Source: Borrelia persica No12 (GTDB lineage: Bacteria; Spirochaetota; Spirochaetia; Borreliales; Borreliaceae). Taken from it: 64,000 bases of DNA. Within the stretch, counting starts at the first letter, position 1. Each line of letters starts with the position of its first letter. Below the pieces are notes generated by a model. It was not told the origin of the DNA. It saw nothing but the letters and a program-made list of their open reading frames with translations, and made no database searches. The stretch lies in the NCBI RefSeq assembly GCF_000500045.1, contig NZ_AYOT01000223.1, positions 124,001 to 188,000 of the forward strand, written 5' to 3'. The translations under genes and the position numbers were made by a program. Positions 1 through 8,871 of this stretch are shown one piece after another.

Positions 1-1
1 T

Positions 2-736
2 GTTTATTTTGGAGCTTTTTTGTCTTATTTGTTTTGTGATTTTTGTGGGCTTACATATTTTAATTTTATATTGATAATGTTACTGAGTTCATTGTTGGTT
101 GGGTTCATAGGGATTGTTCCTTTTTTATTAACATTTTTTTTTGGAGTCAATGGGATGCTTACGGGTCTTTTAATGTCTTATGGAAATCAGAGATTGGTAG
201 ATGGATTTATATCAAAGCTTTTAGGTTCGGATGGTCTTTTAAATCAGACGAGGAGTATTAATAAAATATTTGCTCTTGATGTTGCTTTGCCATATTTGCT
301 TTTATTGAGCATTTTAATTTGGGGATGTTATGTATTTATTCATAAGAGAACTATTTTGGGATTAAAACTTGAGATCTTAAGTGATCGAAAAACATTAAGT
401 AAATTTTTTAGCATTAATGAATTTAAATATAAGTTTTGTACAGTGTTTACCAGTGCTTTTTTAAATGGTCTTGTAGGTTCAATATTTGTGATTTTTTTTA
501 AGAATTATTTGTTTTTAGGATTAACCTCTGGACTTGGTTGGAATGGATTTGTTGTTGCTGTGGTTTCAGGGTTTAATTATATTTATGTTTTATTTTTTAG
601 TTTGTTTTTTGCAATGCTTAATGAATTTAATCATTATCTTAAAATAAATTATTCATTTAAATATGAATTTATTGGTTTGTATCAAGCCATTTCTATTTTT
701 ATTTCATTGTTTCTGTTTAATACGGGTCGAAAATAA
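2..736 (+). CDS. ABC transporter permease, nucleoside/sugar type (5' end cut off)
   Basis: Inner-membrane permease of an ABC importer, probably of the BPD_transp_2 (branched-chain/ribose/nucleoside) family. The frame is open to the left edge of the window, so the N-terminus and several helices are missing. The visible ~240 residues hold several long hydrophobic stretches separated by short loops, including an RT/KRTILGLKL-type cytoplasmic loop (about residue 110 from the TTG at position 20) that resembles the ATPase-coupling loop of this family. It abuts the next permease with no spacing (stop at 734-736, ATG at 737), as expected for a heterodimeric permease pair. By gene order it matches BB0317 of B. 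burgdorferi; the ATPase and binding protein would lie to the left, outside the window. Substrate is not readable from the sequence. Confidence 0.8.
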   Translation, partial: VYFGAFLSYLFCDFCGLTYFNFILIMLLSSLLVGFIGIVPFLLTFFFGVNGMLTGLLMSYGNQRLVDGFISKLLGSDGLLNQTRSINKIFALDVALPYLLLLSILIWGCYVFIHKRTILGLKLEILSDRKTLSKFFSINEFKYKFCTVFTSAFLNGLVGSIFVIFFKNYLFLGLTSGLGWNGFVVAVVSGFNYIYVLFFSLFFAMLNEFNHYLKINYSFKYEFIGLYQAISIFISLFLFNTGRK

Positions 737-1543
737 ATGTTTAGTATTTTTTTACATTCTATAATATTTGCATATTTGGCTCTTGGGATTCTTTATACTG
801 AGAGAGTGGGGCTTTTAAATATATCTATTGAAGGAATTTCTTTTTTATCTGTTTTTTTGACTTCGCTTTTTATATATTTAGGTTATGGAATATTTATTTC
901 TGTTATTATGATGATTTGTATGAATTTGATTTTTGGTTTTTTTTTATCTTTTATTGTAAAAAATGGTTATAACATTTTTATAGCGGGTATAGGAATTAAT
1001 ATATTGTGTTATTTCTTAGTTAAAGTGTTAATGAGAGCCAATTTTAACTTTGTTCCAGGATTTAGTTTAAATATTTCCAATAATATTGCCATTGTTTTTT
1101 TTGTTATATTTTTTTTCGTTTTTTTAAGTTTGACTATTTATGTGATCAATTATTCAAAAGTTAGAGTGGTATTTGAATTTATTCGTTCAAATGACTATGA
1201 AAACGTATTAGGTGAGCAAATTAGTAATTATTTTAAGTCTTTTGCAATTTTTGTATCTGTAATATCAGCAAGCATTGCAGGTTCTTTACTTGCTATAAAT
1301 TTTAATGTTTATTCTTATGATTTGGGATTGAATAATGGTTGGCTTGCTATTTGTATATTATATATTGCGTTTGCAAATCCTTGGCTTGTTTTTCCAAGTT
1401 CATTTTTTATGGTATTTATTGAATATAAATTTTTCAATCTTCAGGATTATGTTAATTCTTATTTTGCTCTTTCTTTACCTTTTTATATGGCTATATTGGT
1501 TAATATATTTGCTGCCCTTTGTAGAAAAACCAAATTGTTTTAA
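737..1543 (+). CDS. ABC transporter permease, nucleoside/sugar type
   Basis: Second permease of the importer, 268 residues, almost wholly hydrophobic with about eight predicted helices. The start ERVGLLNISIEGI near residue 23 is the hallmark N-terminal motif of the YufQ/RbsC-like permeases (normally G-x-x-N-I-x-x-E-G), and R-S-N-D-Y-E-N-V-L-G around residue 150 is the coupling loop (family form: GxNxxAAxxxGI). It starts right after the stop of the upstream permease. Its 3' end overlaps the 3' end of the minus-strand gene at 1475-2212 by 69 bp. By gene order it corresponds to BB0316. Family call is good; the transported compound is inferred only. Confidence 0.85.
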   Translation: MFSIFLHSIIFAYLALGILYTERVGLLNISIEGISFLSVFLTSLFIYLGYGIFISVIMMICMNLIFGFFLSFIVKNGYNIFIAGIGINILCYFLVKVLMRANFNFVPGFSLNISNNIAIVFFVIFFFVFLSLTIYVINYSKVRVVFEFIRSNDYENVLGEQISNYFKSFAIFVSVISASIAGSLLAINFNVYSYDLGLNNGWLAICILYIAFANPWLVFPSSFFMVFIEYKFFNLQDYVNSYFALSLPFYMAILVNIFAALCRKTKLF

Positions 1544-2212
1544 TGATATATCATTATTTTCATTTTTAAGCTTTCTTAAAGTTTTAATTTGCAGTTCTAA
1601 ATCTTTGATTTTAGTTTGATTGAATTCATAAAAGGGAATTTGTTTAATGATATCCAAATTATTTAAAAAAATTGTGAATATGGTGTCATCATGTGTTTCT
1701 ATTTGAAAAATGGTATTCATTATTATATTAAACATTAAATCTTCATCTTGCATTAGATGATAAAATCCTTTTTTTAAAATGGTGTCAATCAGTACGTATA
1801 TATTATTGTTTAGTAGTTCTTTATTATCTTGAATAAATTGCATTATATAATCCATTGAATTTCCTAATTCTCCAATAAGAAAATATGCCCATGATATGTC
1901 AAGATAATTTTTTGTATCTTTAAAATCAATTATGTGTAGATAATCGTTTGTTTGTTTAATTGCTTTTAGCCAGTTGTTCATTAGGTATTCTACTTCTGAG
2001 AGTAGTAAGTATGCATCAACTTGTTTTGGATCTTGATTGATAATTTGCTTTAATAGTGCTTTAGATTGTTTATATTTCTTGAATTCTTTAAGTAATATCG
2101 ATTTTGTATAAAGTTCTTCTATTTGATTTATACTTGCATCTTGCGTAGGAATTATTGCATAAATAGGAGTAATGATATTGAGCCAAATTAGCATTATTGT
2201 ACATTTTTTCAT
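1475..2212 (-). CDS. Exported protein of unknown function with TPR-like helices
   Basis: A 245-residue protein whose first ~20 residues (MKKCTIMLIWLNIITPIYA) form a signal peptide with a likely signal peptidase I site after A-x-A-like PIYA; there is no convincing lipobox. The middle (about 30-130) shows helix pairs with TPR-like spacing, such as YKQSKALLKQIINQDPKQVDAYLL. It begins 4 bp inside the end of the polyprenyl synthase gene (ATG at 2212, upstream stop at 2209), so the two are probably translationally coupled. The position matches BB0315. No enzyme motif is seen; I expect a periplasmic scaffold-type protein, but that is a guess. Confidence 0.75.
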   Translation of the reverse strand: MKKCTIMLIWLNIITPIYAIIPTQDASINQIEELYTKSILLKEFKKYKQSKALLKQIINQDPKQVDAYLLLSEVEYLMNNWLKAIKQTNDYLHIIDFKDTKNYLDISWAYFLIGELGNSMDYIMQFIQDNKELLNNNIYVLIDTILKKGFYHLMQDEDLMFNIIMNTIFQIETHDDTIFTIFLNNLDIIKQIPFYEFNQTKIKDLELQIKTLRKLKNENNDISLKQFGFSTKGSKYINQYSHIKR

Positions 2213-3255
2213 AAATTATCCTCCCGTATTTTTTCTACAATTTTTATGATCATATCTTTGTATTTGGTAATCAGTGTGTATGAATTTAACTCTTCTATAA
2301 ATTTATTAAGATATGACATTGCAATAATTGAAGAATTGTGAATTGCATTTGATGAGTTTATCATATTGCTAAATTGTAATATTTTTTCTTTTACTTTATC
2401 TATAGGTTGATTTTTGATTTTTGATAGTTCGTGAATAATTTTTTCATCAAAATTTTTTTCTCTTAAAAAATATATTATTGGTAAGCTTTTTTTTCCTTCA
2501 ATAAGGTCGTCTCCAAAGTCTTTTCCAGTAATGCCATCTTTGATATTTTTAATATCATCTATTATTTGGAAACATGTTCCAATATTTAAAAACGTATTGT
2601 AAAGATTTTTTGCTTGATTATCATTGTTTGTAATTATTCCTGCTAAAAATCCAGCCATTCCAAAAAGCGAGCTTGTTTTAAGTTCAACTAAAGATATATA
2701 TTCTTCAATATTTGGAATATATGTTCCATTATGTAATGCAATATCAATTCCTTGTCCTAAATGGAGATTTGATAGAGTTGTAAAAAAAATTTCATAAATT
2801 AGTAATTTTTGCCTTGTCTTTAAATTTGAATTTTGTATTAATTTTGCCGGCAAAAAGTAAATAAGATTTGCTGTGTTAATGCTGTTATCCAGTCCATAAA
2901 TCAAATGAACAGCGGGCTTTCCACGTCTTCTAGTAGCACCATCTTCTATGTCATCAATAATGAGACTTCCAGAATGAGGTAATTCAAGTAGCATACTTAG
3001 TTTGTATAGATTCTCAGTATCTGTGTCGTTATATCCTAGTGCATGTGCCAATAGAATCATTAGCATTGGTCTTATTCGCTTTCCCCCTCTACTGATTATT
3101 TCTATTATTGGTGCTTGAATTGTATTTATTGTATTTTCTTTTATATCAAATTTTAATTTAAAATTTTTGTCTTTAAACAAATTTAGGAAGTGATCTTTTG
3201 AAAATATATCATTAATATTTTTTTCGATTTTATCTAAAAATGATTTATTTTGCAT
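2209..3255 (-). CDS. Trans-isoprenyl diphosphate synthase (polyprenyl synthetase family)
   Basis: Enzyme that condenses isopentenyl diphosphate onto an allylic primer. Visible motifs: GGKRIRP at residues 57-63, the first aspartate-rich motif DDIED at 101-105 followed by RR, the GQ pair at 168-169, and the second aspartate region at 233-237 followed by GKDFGDDLIEGKKSLP. Residues just before the first motif are small (Gly/Ser at -5/-4), which by family rules favours a chain longer than farnesyl. The second motif reads DDIKN rather than DDxxD, so its third metal-binding aspartate is missing. Length (348) is normal for the family. It is first in a two-gene minus-strand unit, divergent from rlmE. 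Product length cannot be fixed from sequence. Confidence 0.88.
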   Translation of the reverse strand: MQNKSFLDKIEKNINDIFSKDHFLNLFKDKNFKLKFDIKENTINTIQAPIIEIISRGGKRIRPMLMILLAHALGYNDTDTENLYKLSMLLELPHSGSLIIDDIEDGATRRRGKPAVHLIYGLDNSINTANLIYFLPAKLIQNSNLKTRQKLLIYEIFFTTLSNLHLGQGIDIALHNGTYIPNIEEYISLVELKTSSLFGMAGFLAGIITNNDNQAKNLYNTFLNIGTCFQIIDDIKNIKDGITGKDFGDDLIEGKKSLPIIYFLREKNFDEKIIHELSKIKNQPIDKVKEKILQFSNMINSSNAIHNSSIIAMSYLNKFIEELNSYTLITKYKDMIIKIVEKIREDNL

Positions 3256-3308
3256 AATTATAATTATAATAAAAAGTATGATGATTAAGTGTATTTGCGA
3301 GAGTTAAT
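3256..3308. promoter_or_regulatory. Divergent promoter region between polyprenyl synthase and rlmE
   Basis: This 53-bp spacer is the only room for promoters of the two divergent genes. It contains overlapping TATAAT-like boxes that read on both strands (a run of AATTATAATTATAATAA at about 3256-3272). No clear -35 can be assigned on either side, so individual promoters are not resolved. GAGAG at 3299-3303 serves as the ribosome binding site of rlmE. Confidence 0.4.
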
Positions 3309-3890
3309 ATGTACGATGTTGTTGATGAATATTCACAAAGAGCTAAAAAAGAAGGGTATCTTGCTAGGTCTGTTTATAAATTAATTGAAATTGACAAAAG
3401 ATTTTCTTTATTCTCTTCTGGTAATATATTAGATATTGGAGCATCGCCTGGTAGTTTTTCTCAGTATGCTTATTCCAATCTGAATAATGGAGTGCTTGTT
3501 GCAGTTGATCTTAATGATATAAGTTTGAATTTTAATAGTAATTTTTATTTCATCAAAGGCAATATATATTTTGATGAGGTTTGTCACAAGATTAAGACTT
3601 TTGCGCCTTATAGTTTAATTTTAAGTGATGCAGCTCCTAAAACTACTGGTAATAGATTGGTTGATACTAGTAATTCGTTTAATTTAAATATGAAAATATT
3701 TGAGTTAGCTTCTATGAGTTTGAAGGGAGGTGGTAATTTATTACTTAAGGTTTTTCAAGGAGGTGAAGAAGAGCAGCTTTTTTGTAAGCTTAAGAGTTGT
3801 TTTAAATCTGTTAAAAAAATTAGGCCTAAAGCTGTTCGTAAAAATTCCTTTGAGATTTATTTTTTGTCCAAAGGTTTTGTTAAAGTTTAA
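3309..3890 (+). CDS. rlmE: 23S rRNA 2'-O-methyltransferase RlmE (FtsJ/RrmJ)
   Basis: Methylates the 2'-O of a uridine in the 23S rRNA A-loop using S-adenosylmethionine. The SAM-binding motif [14 protein letters not shown] is at about residues 41-54. The catalytic K-D-K-E tetrad of the family is complete at K24 (SVYKL), D107 (SDAAP), K147 (LLKVFQ) and E182 (SFEIYF). At 193 residues it is slightly shorter than E. coli RlmE (about 209), trimmed at the N-terminus. It is the first gene of a long co-directional run. The position matches BB0313. Confidence 0.95.
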   Translation: MYDVVDEYSQRAKKEGYLARSVYKLIEIDKRFSLFSSGNILDIGASPGSFSQYAYSNLNNGVLVAVDLNDISLNFNSNFYFIKGNIYFDEVCHKIKTFAPYSLILSDAAPKTTGNRLVDTSNSFNLNMKIFELASMSLKGGGNLLLKVFQGGEEEQLFCKLKSCFKSVKKIRPKAVRKNSFEIYFLSKGFVKV

Positions 3891-3922
3891 GTGATGTTGA
3901 AATTTTTTAAGGTTATTAAGGT

Positions 3923-4450
3923 ATGTTTGTAAAAGATAAAATTATTGAAAAAAAATCTCTACAAGTTGCATGTTTTAAAATAGGCAAAGAGAGTTATGGC
4001 GTTTCAATAGATCATATTCAAGAAGTGATTAAGGTTCCTTTGGAAGGTGTTTATGCAATACCCAATGTTCCTGATTATATTACGGGTATTTATAATCTTA
4101 GAGGGAATGTTATTCCTTTGATCAATTTGAATATTAGGTTTAATATCCCTTCCGTTTATGCCACAGAAGAAGATAAGCTTTTGGTAGGTTATTTGATAGT
4201 AAATATTCAAAATAAGCTTTTGGGAATATTTGTAGATAAAGTTTTAAAGGTTATTAGTTTTAATGTTTCCAAAATTCAAGAACCTCCTGCAACGTTGCAA
4301 ACTTTAGATAAGAAGTACATATCTGGTGTTGTTAAAATTGATGAAGAAGAAAATTTTGAGAGTGAGTATTTGATTTTAATTGATATTGAACGCATCTTTG
4401 ATAAGAGTGAGTTTGAAAAGATTCCATATAAGGGGAATAATGAAGAGTGA
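3923..4450 (+). CDS. cheW: Chemotaxis coupling protein CheW
   Basis: Adaptor linking methyl-accepting receptors to the CheA kinase. The whole 175-residue protein is one CheW domain: LQVACFKIGKESYGVSIDHIQEVI (residues about 11-34), the conserved NVPDYITGIYNLRGNVIPLINL block (about 48-70) and the later GIFVDKVLKVI segment. The N-terminal ~10 residues are extra to the fold. Borrelia carries several CheW paralogues; this one stands apart from the che operon, matching BB0312. The nadK start codon lies inside its last codons (11-bp overlap), so translation of the two is probably coupled. Confidence 0.94.
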   Translation: MFVKDKIIEKKSLQVACFKIGKESYGVSIDHIQEVIKVPLEGVYAIPNVPDYITGIYNLRGNVIPLINLNIRFNIPSVYATEEDKLLVGYLIVNIQNKLLGIFVDKVLKVISFNVSKIQEPPATLQTLDKKYISGVVKIDEEENFESEYLILIDIERIFDKSEFEKIPYKGNNEE

Positions 4451-5279
4451 GGTTTTAATTTACATAAATTATTCAAATTCAGATGCTGAGATTCTTGCTT
4501 TTGAAATACAAAAATATCTTGAATTTAAGTATGGTGTTTTAAGTTTATTTGCAGGAATGGATGAGTCTTTGTTTAATATATCAAATAAAGATAATTTACT
4601 TTTTGCAGTAACTTTGGGTGGAGATGGTACAGTTTTATTAGCCAGTAACTTACTTTTAAAAAATGATATTGATATTCCAATTATTTCAATTAATTTGGGT
4701 AAGGTGGGATTTTTAGCAGATATAAAACCTAGAGATTTTAAAGATGTTATAGATAAGTTTTTTGATAATTCTTTAGTTATTCATAAAAAATATCTACTTC
4801 GTATTAGTGCTTATGAAGATGGGAATGATTTGTTTACTAAATATGCTTTAAATGATGTAATTATTCGTTCTAGTGTTCTTAATAAATTGATTTATGTAAA
4901 TCTTAAAGTTAATTCAGAAGATTTCCTTTCATATAAAAGTGATGGAGTAATATTTGCAACTCCAACAGGATCAACGGGATATTCTTTTTCATCGGGAGGA
5001 GCTATTTTAGAGTCGGATCTTCAGGCTTTTATTTTAACCCCCATTTCACCGCATTCTGTTTATAATCGTTCTTTTGTTTTTTCAAGTAAAAGTAAACTTT
5101 CGCTTGCATTTCAAAAAGGATATTCATTAAATTCAGCATCAATTTTTATTGATGGTATTAGTATTGGTATATTTGGAGTTGAAATTGTTTTTGAATTGGG
5201 ACTTGCTAATAAAAGTTTACGTTTTGCCTCATTTTGTACAGATACTTTTGTTAGAAGACTTAAAAATAAGTTATTATAA
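4440..5279 (+). CDS. nadK: NAD kinase (ATP-NAD kinase)
   Basis: Makes NADP from NAD and ATP in the cytoplasm. Signature motifs: LGGDGTVLLA (GGDGT, about residues 59-68), NLGKVGFLAD, ALNDVIIRS (family NE/D motif) and the substrate loop ATPTGSTGYSFSSGG (about 176-190). I start it at the ATG at 4440, which is preceded by AAGGGG. A longer frame exists upstream, but its added residues encode nothing family-like and lie inside cheW. The resulting 279 aa is typical for bacterial NadK. It overlaps cheW by 11 bp and is followed by recN. Matches BB0311. Confidence 0.95.
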   Translation: MKSEVLIYINYSNSDAEILAFEIQKYLEFKYGVLSLFAGMDESLFNISNKDNLLFAVTLGGDGTVLLASNLLLKNDIDIPIISINLGKVGFLADIKPRDFKDVIDKFFDNSLVIHKKYLLRISAYEDGNDLFTKYALNDVIIRSSVLNKLIYVNLKVNSEDFLSYKSDGVIFATPTGSTGYSFSSGGAILESDLQAFILTPISPHSVYNRSFVFSSKSKLSLAFQKGYSLNSASIFIDGISIGIFGVEIVFELGLANKSLRFASFCTDTFVRRLKNKLL

Positions 5280-5325
5280 AGTATGGATTTTATAATGTTA
5301 AAGATAATTTATTTTGAAGTTTTGT

Positions 5326-6990
5326 ATGTTGATTGAACTTTTTATAAAAAATTTTATTTTAATTAAAGAGGTATCTATTAGGTTAAATATGGGGTTAGTT
5401 GCACTTACGGGTGAATCTGGTAGTGGAAAGAGTTTATTGTTGTCTTCGCTTTATTATTTATTTGGTGGAAAAATTAAGAATAATATAATTACTGATGGAG
5501 AGCGTAGAGGTGTTTTGCTTGCTAAATTTAAAGCAAATGATGATGTTAGAGATTATTTGTATCTTAAAGGAATTTTGGTGGAGGATTTTATTATTATCAA
5601 GAGAGTAATAATATTTGAGTCTTTTAATGTAATTTTAAGTAATTATTATATTAATGATGAGCCAATTTCTAATTCTGTGTTAAAGCCGCTTTTTAATATG
5701 TTAATTGAGGTTCATTCTCCAAGTCAGGAATATTGGATTTTTCAAAATCCTTTAAATAATCTTAAGATTTTGGATCATTATGCCAATTTAGGTGTTAAAT
5801 TAGAAGCATATAAATTGGAGTATGAGTCGTATATTGCGTATTTAAATGATTATGATGGTTTTGTTTTAAAACAAAAATTGCATAATGATAATAGAGAGAA
5901 ATGTGAAAGCATAATTAATGAAATAGATTTTGTTAGTCCTAAGGTTAATGAGGATGAAATCTTAAATATAAAATTGAATGAACTTAAAAGTTGTAAAGCT
6001 ATATGTAGTTCACTTTTAAACTTAAGAAGTGTTTTAAGCTTGGATAATAGTGTTTCTGCTTTAAGTGAAATAAAGGAAGTGATTTATGATGCTGAATATC
6101 TTGCAGGAATAAATGCTAGTTACTTTGAACTTGAAAATCGTCTGAGAAATTCTTGCTATGAGCTTGAAGATGTTGGTCAAGCTTATAGTAGGTGTTTTTT
6201 TGAAAGAGTTTATGATGAGGGTGAACATGAATTGATAGAAGCGCGTTTATATTCTCTCTCTCGTCTTAAGAGAAAATATGGACCAAGTCTTGGGGATGTT
6301 ATTGCATTAAGAAAGAGGTGTAGTGAGATTATTAATTTGTCATTTGATTTTGAAGCTGAAAAATTAGCTATAGAACAAAAATTAAATAGTTTGTTTAAAA
6401 ATTTAGAAAAATTGGCATTTGATATTTCAGATATTAGAAAAACAGCTGCATTAAAATTTGGGTCCGAGGTAACTGCAGTGTTGCATAAACTTAATATGAG
6501 TAATGCAAAATTCTTTGTATCAATATCTGAAGGTAAAATGAAACCAACAGGTATAGATGATGTGAAATTTTTGATTTCTAGTAATATTGGTTTAAAAGCA
6601 CAGCCAATATATAAAGTTGCATATGGAGGTGAGATTTCAAGAATAATTTTGGCTATTAAAAGTATTCAAAATACTGATGATAATAAACTTATAATATTTG
6701 ATGAAATTGATTCTGGCATAGGAGGTGAATCTGGTGTTAGTTTGGGTAAGTATTTGAAGGATTTATCAAAAGATATGCAGATATTTGTTGTCACTCGTCT
6801 TGCTAATATTGCAAGCCTTTCGGACTTTCATATTTTAGTAAAAAAAGAGTGGATTAAAGAGAAGACCTATGTTCAGGCTTCTTTGTTATTGGGCGATAAG
6901 CGTGCTTTAGAGATTGCTAGAATGCTAAGTGGTCACATTAATGATATTAGCTTTAGGCATGCAGAAGAGCTTTTGAAAAGTAATAATTGA
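5326..6990 (+). CDS. recN: DNA repair ATPase RecN (SMC-like), with altered ATPase motifs
   Basis: SMC-like protein of double-strand break repair. The N-terminus LIELFIKNFILIKEVSI and Walker A GESGSGKS (about residues 33-40) are typical. A long helical middle (about 160-380) forms the coiled coil, and the C-terminal head carries Walker B with D-loop IIFDEIDSGIGGESG. Two normally strict positions differ: the ABC signature reads AYGGEISR (Tyr433 where SGGE is usual), and the H-loop reads VTRLANIASLSD (Arg491 where VTHL is usual). Length, 554 aa, matches RecN. I prefer the ATG at 5326 to a TTG at 5314 because the family begins here. ATP hydrolysis may be weak or lost (inference). Confidence 0.88.
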   Translation: MLIELFIKNFILIKEVSIRLNMGLVALTGESGSGKSLLLSSLYYLFGGKIKNNIITDGERRGVLLAKFKANDDVRDYLYLKGILVEDFIIIKRVIIFESFNVILSNYYINDEPISNSVLKPLFNMLIEVHSPSQEYWIFQNPLNNLKILDHYANLGVKLEAYKLEYESYIAYLNDYDGFVLKQKLHNDNREKCESIINEIDFVSPKVNEDEILNIKLNELKSCKAICSSLLNLRSVLSLDNSVSALSEIKEVIYDAEYLAGINASYFELENRLRNSCYELEDVGQAYSRCFFERVYDEGEHELIEARLYSLSRLKRKYGPSLGDVIALRKRCSEIINLSFDFEAEKLAIEQKLNSLFKNLEKLAFDISDIRKTAALKFGSEVTAVLHKLNMSNAKFFVSISEGKMKPTGIDDVKFLISSNIGLKAQPIYKVAYGGEISRIILAIKSIQNTDDNKLIIFDEIDSGIGGESGVSLGKYLKDLSKDMQIFVVTRLANIASLSDFHILVKKEWIKEKTYVQASLLLGDKRALEIARMLSGHINDISFRHAEELLKSNN

Positions 6991-7008
6991 TTACAAGTGT
7001 AGGTATTT

Positions 7009-7767
7009 ATGGATCTAGTGCATAATGAAAATTATCACAAAATTTTGTTTATTGATGATCTTATTTTGCAAACTTTAAATGAAATAAAAAGTATAAAAAA
7101 GTTAGGTAAGGTTGGGTCAAGTTCAAGTGTCACCGTTAGTTATATTAATTTAAATTTAAATGTTCTCAGTTATATTTTGTCGTTAAACTACTTTTATACA
7201 AGACCTAGGTTAAAGGTTAATTATGATTTTCGAACAAATCTTTTTAGTTTTATTTCTGATTTGTCATCATTTGTAAGTCCGATTTTGCTTATTTCTATTA
7301 GTGAGCTTATGTCAATCGAATCTGTTATTGATTTGAATCCTGAAGAGAGATTTTTAATTATTAGAAAATTGGGATACCTTATTGATTTGGGAATATATTT
7401 TAGTAAAGGTGATTCCAAATCGATTCTTTTCTTGGAAGATATATATCTTAAGTTTATTATTTTAGCTAAAAATTTTATTGACTTTAAAAATTTAGCAAAA
7501 AACTTGGTTATTGATAGTCCTTTTTATAAGGCCCAGTTATCACATCTAGTTAAATCTCTAGAACTATTAGAAGAAGGAGCATTCTTATTGAGAGCAAGAT
7601 ATGAAGCAAATGGGGCTTATGGATTATCAGAAGAAATTTTAAATTATATTCAGGCTGGAAAAATTTTAGCTACAGTTACTGCTCAAAAGGAAATGGCTGA
7701 AAAATTTTCAAAATTTCATGAAGTTTGGTCTGTTAAATTTCAGTCAGATTTGAGCAGAAATAAATAA
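7009..7767 (+). CDS. Conserved Borrelia protein of unknown function, helical
   Basis: 252 residues, no signal peptide and no membrane segment long enough to be convincing. The sequence is rich in Leu, Ile, Ser and Lys and looks mainly alpha-helical, with an amphipathic C-terminal half (about 150-245, containing the segment EEGAFLLRARYEANGAYGLSEE). No catalytic or nucleotide-binding motif is visible. It follows recN by 18 bp and precedes the membrane-anchored gene at 7797, so it is probably in the same transcript. The position matches BB0309. I do not recognise the family. Confidence 0.7.
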   Translation: MDLVHNENYHKILFIDDLILQTLNEIKSIKKLGKVGSSSSVTVSYINLNLNVLSYILSLNYFYTRPRLKVNYDFRTNLFSFISDLSSFVSPILLISISELMSIESVIDLNPEERFLIIRKLGYLIDLGIYFSKGDSKSILFLEDIYLKFIILAKNFIDFKNLAKNLVIDSPFYKAQLSHLVKSLELLEEGAFLLRARYEANGAYGLSEEILNYIQAGKILATVTAQKEMAEKFSKFHEVWSVKFQSDLSRNK

Positions 7768-7796
7768 TTAAATTGGGGGAAGAGGATATAATAAAG

Positions 7797-8867
7797 ATGG
7801 ATCTTTATAGAGAAGATTTAACGGGATTTAGAAAAATTAGATTTTTTTTGTTGTCGTTTTTTTTATTGATATTTATAATATTGCTCAATTCTTTATTTCA
7901 ATCAAAGATTGGTATTTCGGTTTCTTATAAGTTTAGTCATTTTTCAAAATATGATGGTTTGGTTGAGATGCCTTCAAATAATATTGTTTTTGTTCAAGAT
8001 CAAATTTTAAATTTAGATTTAGATAAATACTATTATCATGTTTTAAGTGATCGTTTAGTAAGTGTTTCAGAACTTTATTATGTGCTTGGTAAGTTTCAAA
8101 ATAGTTATTCTGTATATTCTAAAAAAACAGATAAATTTTTGTTTTCCTTATCATATAGAGATCTTGTCTTTACGAAAGGTAATGCTATTTTTGCTTTAAA
8201 TAATTTGTATAAAATTTTGGAAGTTTATGGAGAAGATGGAAATCAAATTTCATCTTTTAAGTTTGTAGCTTCAATATTGAGTGTTGATTATAATAATGAT
8301 GTTTTGGTTGTGGGACTTTCTGATGGAAATACTTATGTATATAAGCATGGTAAGATGATTTATAGTGGTGATTTGTTAGATCGTGGTTTTTTGCCAATTA
8401 TATGTGTTAAATTAAGCTTTGATAATAAATATTTATGTATTTTAAGACAGAATGAGCTTTATTCTTTGGAAGTGATTAATTTAGAAAATGGATATAATCA
8501 AGTCTTGTATGTGACAGATTTAAAGCTTAAAGATTTTAATCCTTTTTTGAAGATAGATAAATTTTATAATTTGTTTGTTAAGACCGTAGATTCATTTTTA
8601 ATACTTAATGTTAGGAGTGGTCGAACTTTTAGAATTAATAATGAAAATTCTGTTTTGAAAGCCTGTTACGATTCTTTATCTAATGTATATAGAGTATATT
8701 TTTATGATTTAAGTAGTAGTATGATCAATATAAGAACTTATTCTGTAGATTCTTATAATTTATTTGATAATATCTTTTTTAAAGACAGGATAAGATCGTA
8801 TATTGAATTTGATAAAGGAATTTTATATTTTAATGATAAGAATGATTTAAAATATTTGGGGCTGTAG
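7797..8867 (+). CDS. Membrane-anchored protein with beta-propeller-like domain, unknown function
   Basis: 356 residues with one N-terminal anchor helix (FFLLSFFLLIFIILL at about residues 17-31) and a large domain beyond it that should be periplasmic. That domain has repeating beta-strand patterns such as DVLVVGLSDGNTYVYKHGKMIYSG and KYLCILRQNELYSLEVIN, spaced about 40 residues apart, which suggests a WD40/YWTD-like propeller. I start at the ATG at 7797 because GGGGGAAGAGG lies about 11 bp upstream; the TTG at 7773 has no such site. It lies between recN and the dcw cluster; position matches BB0308. A division or envelope role is inferred from neighbours only. Confidence 0.7.
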   Translation: MDLYREDLTGFRKIRFFLLSFFLLIFIILLNSLFQSKIGISVSYKFSHFSKYDGLVEMPSNNIVFVQDQILNLDLDKYYYHVLSDRLVSVSELYYVLGKFQNSYSVYSKKTDKFLFSLSYRDLVFTKGNAIFALNNLYKILEVYGEDGNQISSFKFVASILSVDYNNDVLVVGLSDGNTYVYKHGKMIYSGDLLDRGFLPIICVKLSFDNKYLCILRQNELYSLEVINLENGYNQVLYVTDLKLKDFNPFLKIDKFYNLFVKTVDSFLILNVRSGRTFRINNENSVLKACYDSLSNVYRVYFYDLSSSMINIRTYSVDSYNLFDNIFFKDRIRSYIEFDKGILYFNDKNDLKYLGL

Positions 8868-8871
8868 AATC

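Noticed and set aside
1335-1619. 94-codon frame overlapping the end of the permease
   Set aside because: Low-complexity hydrophobic translation of the same T-rich DNA in another frame; no ribosome site.
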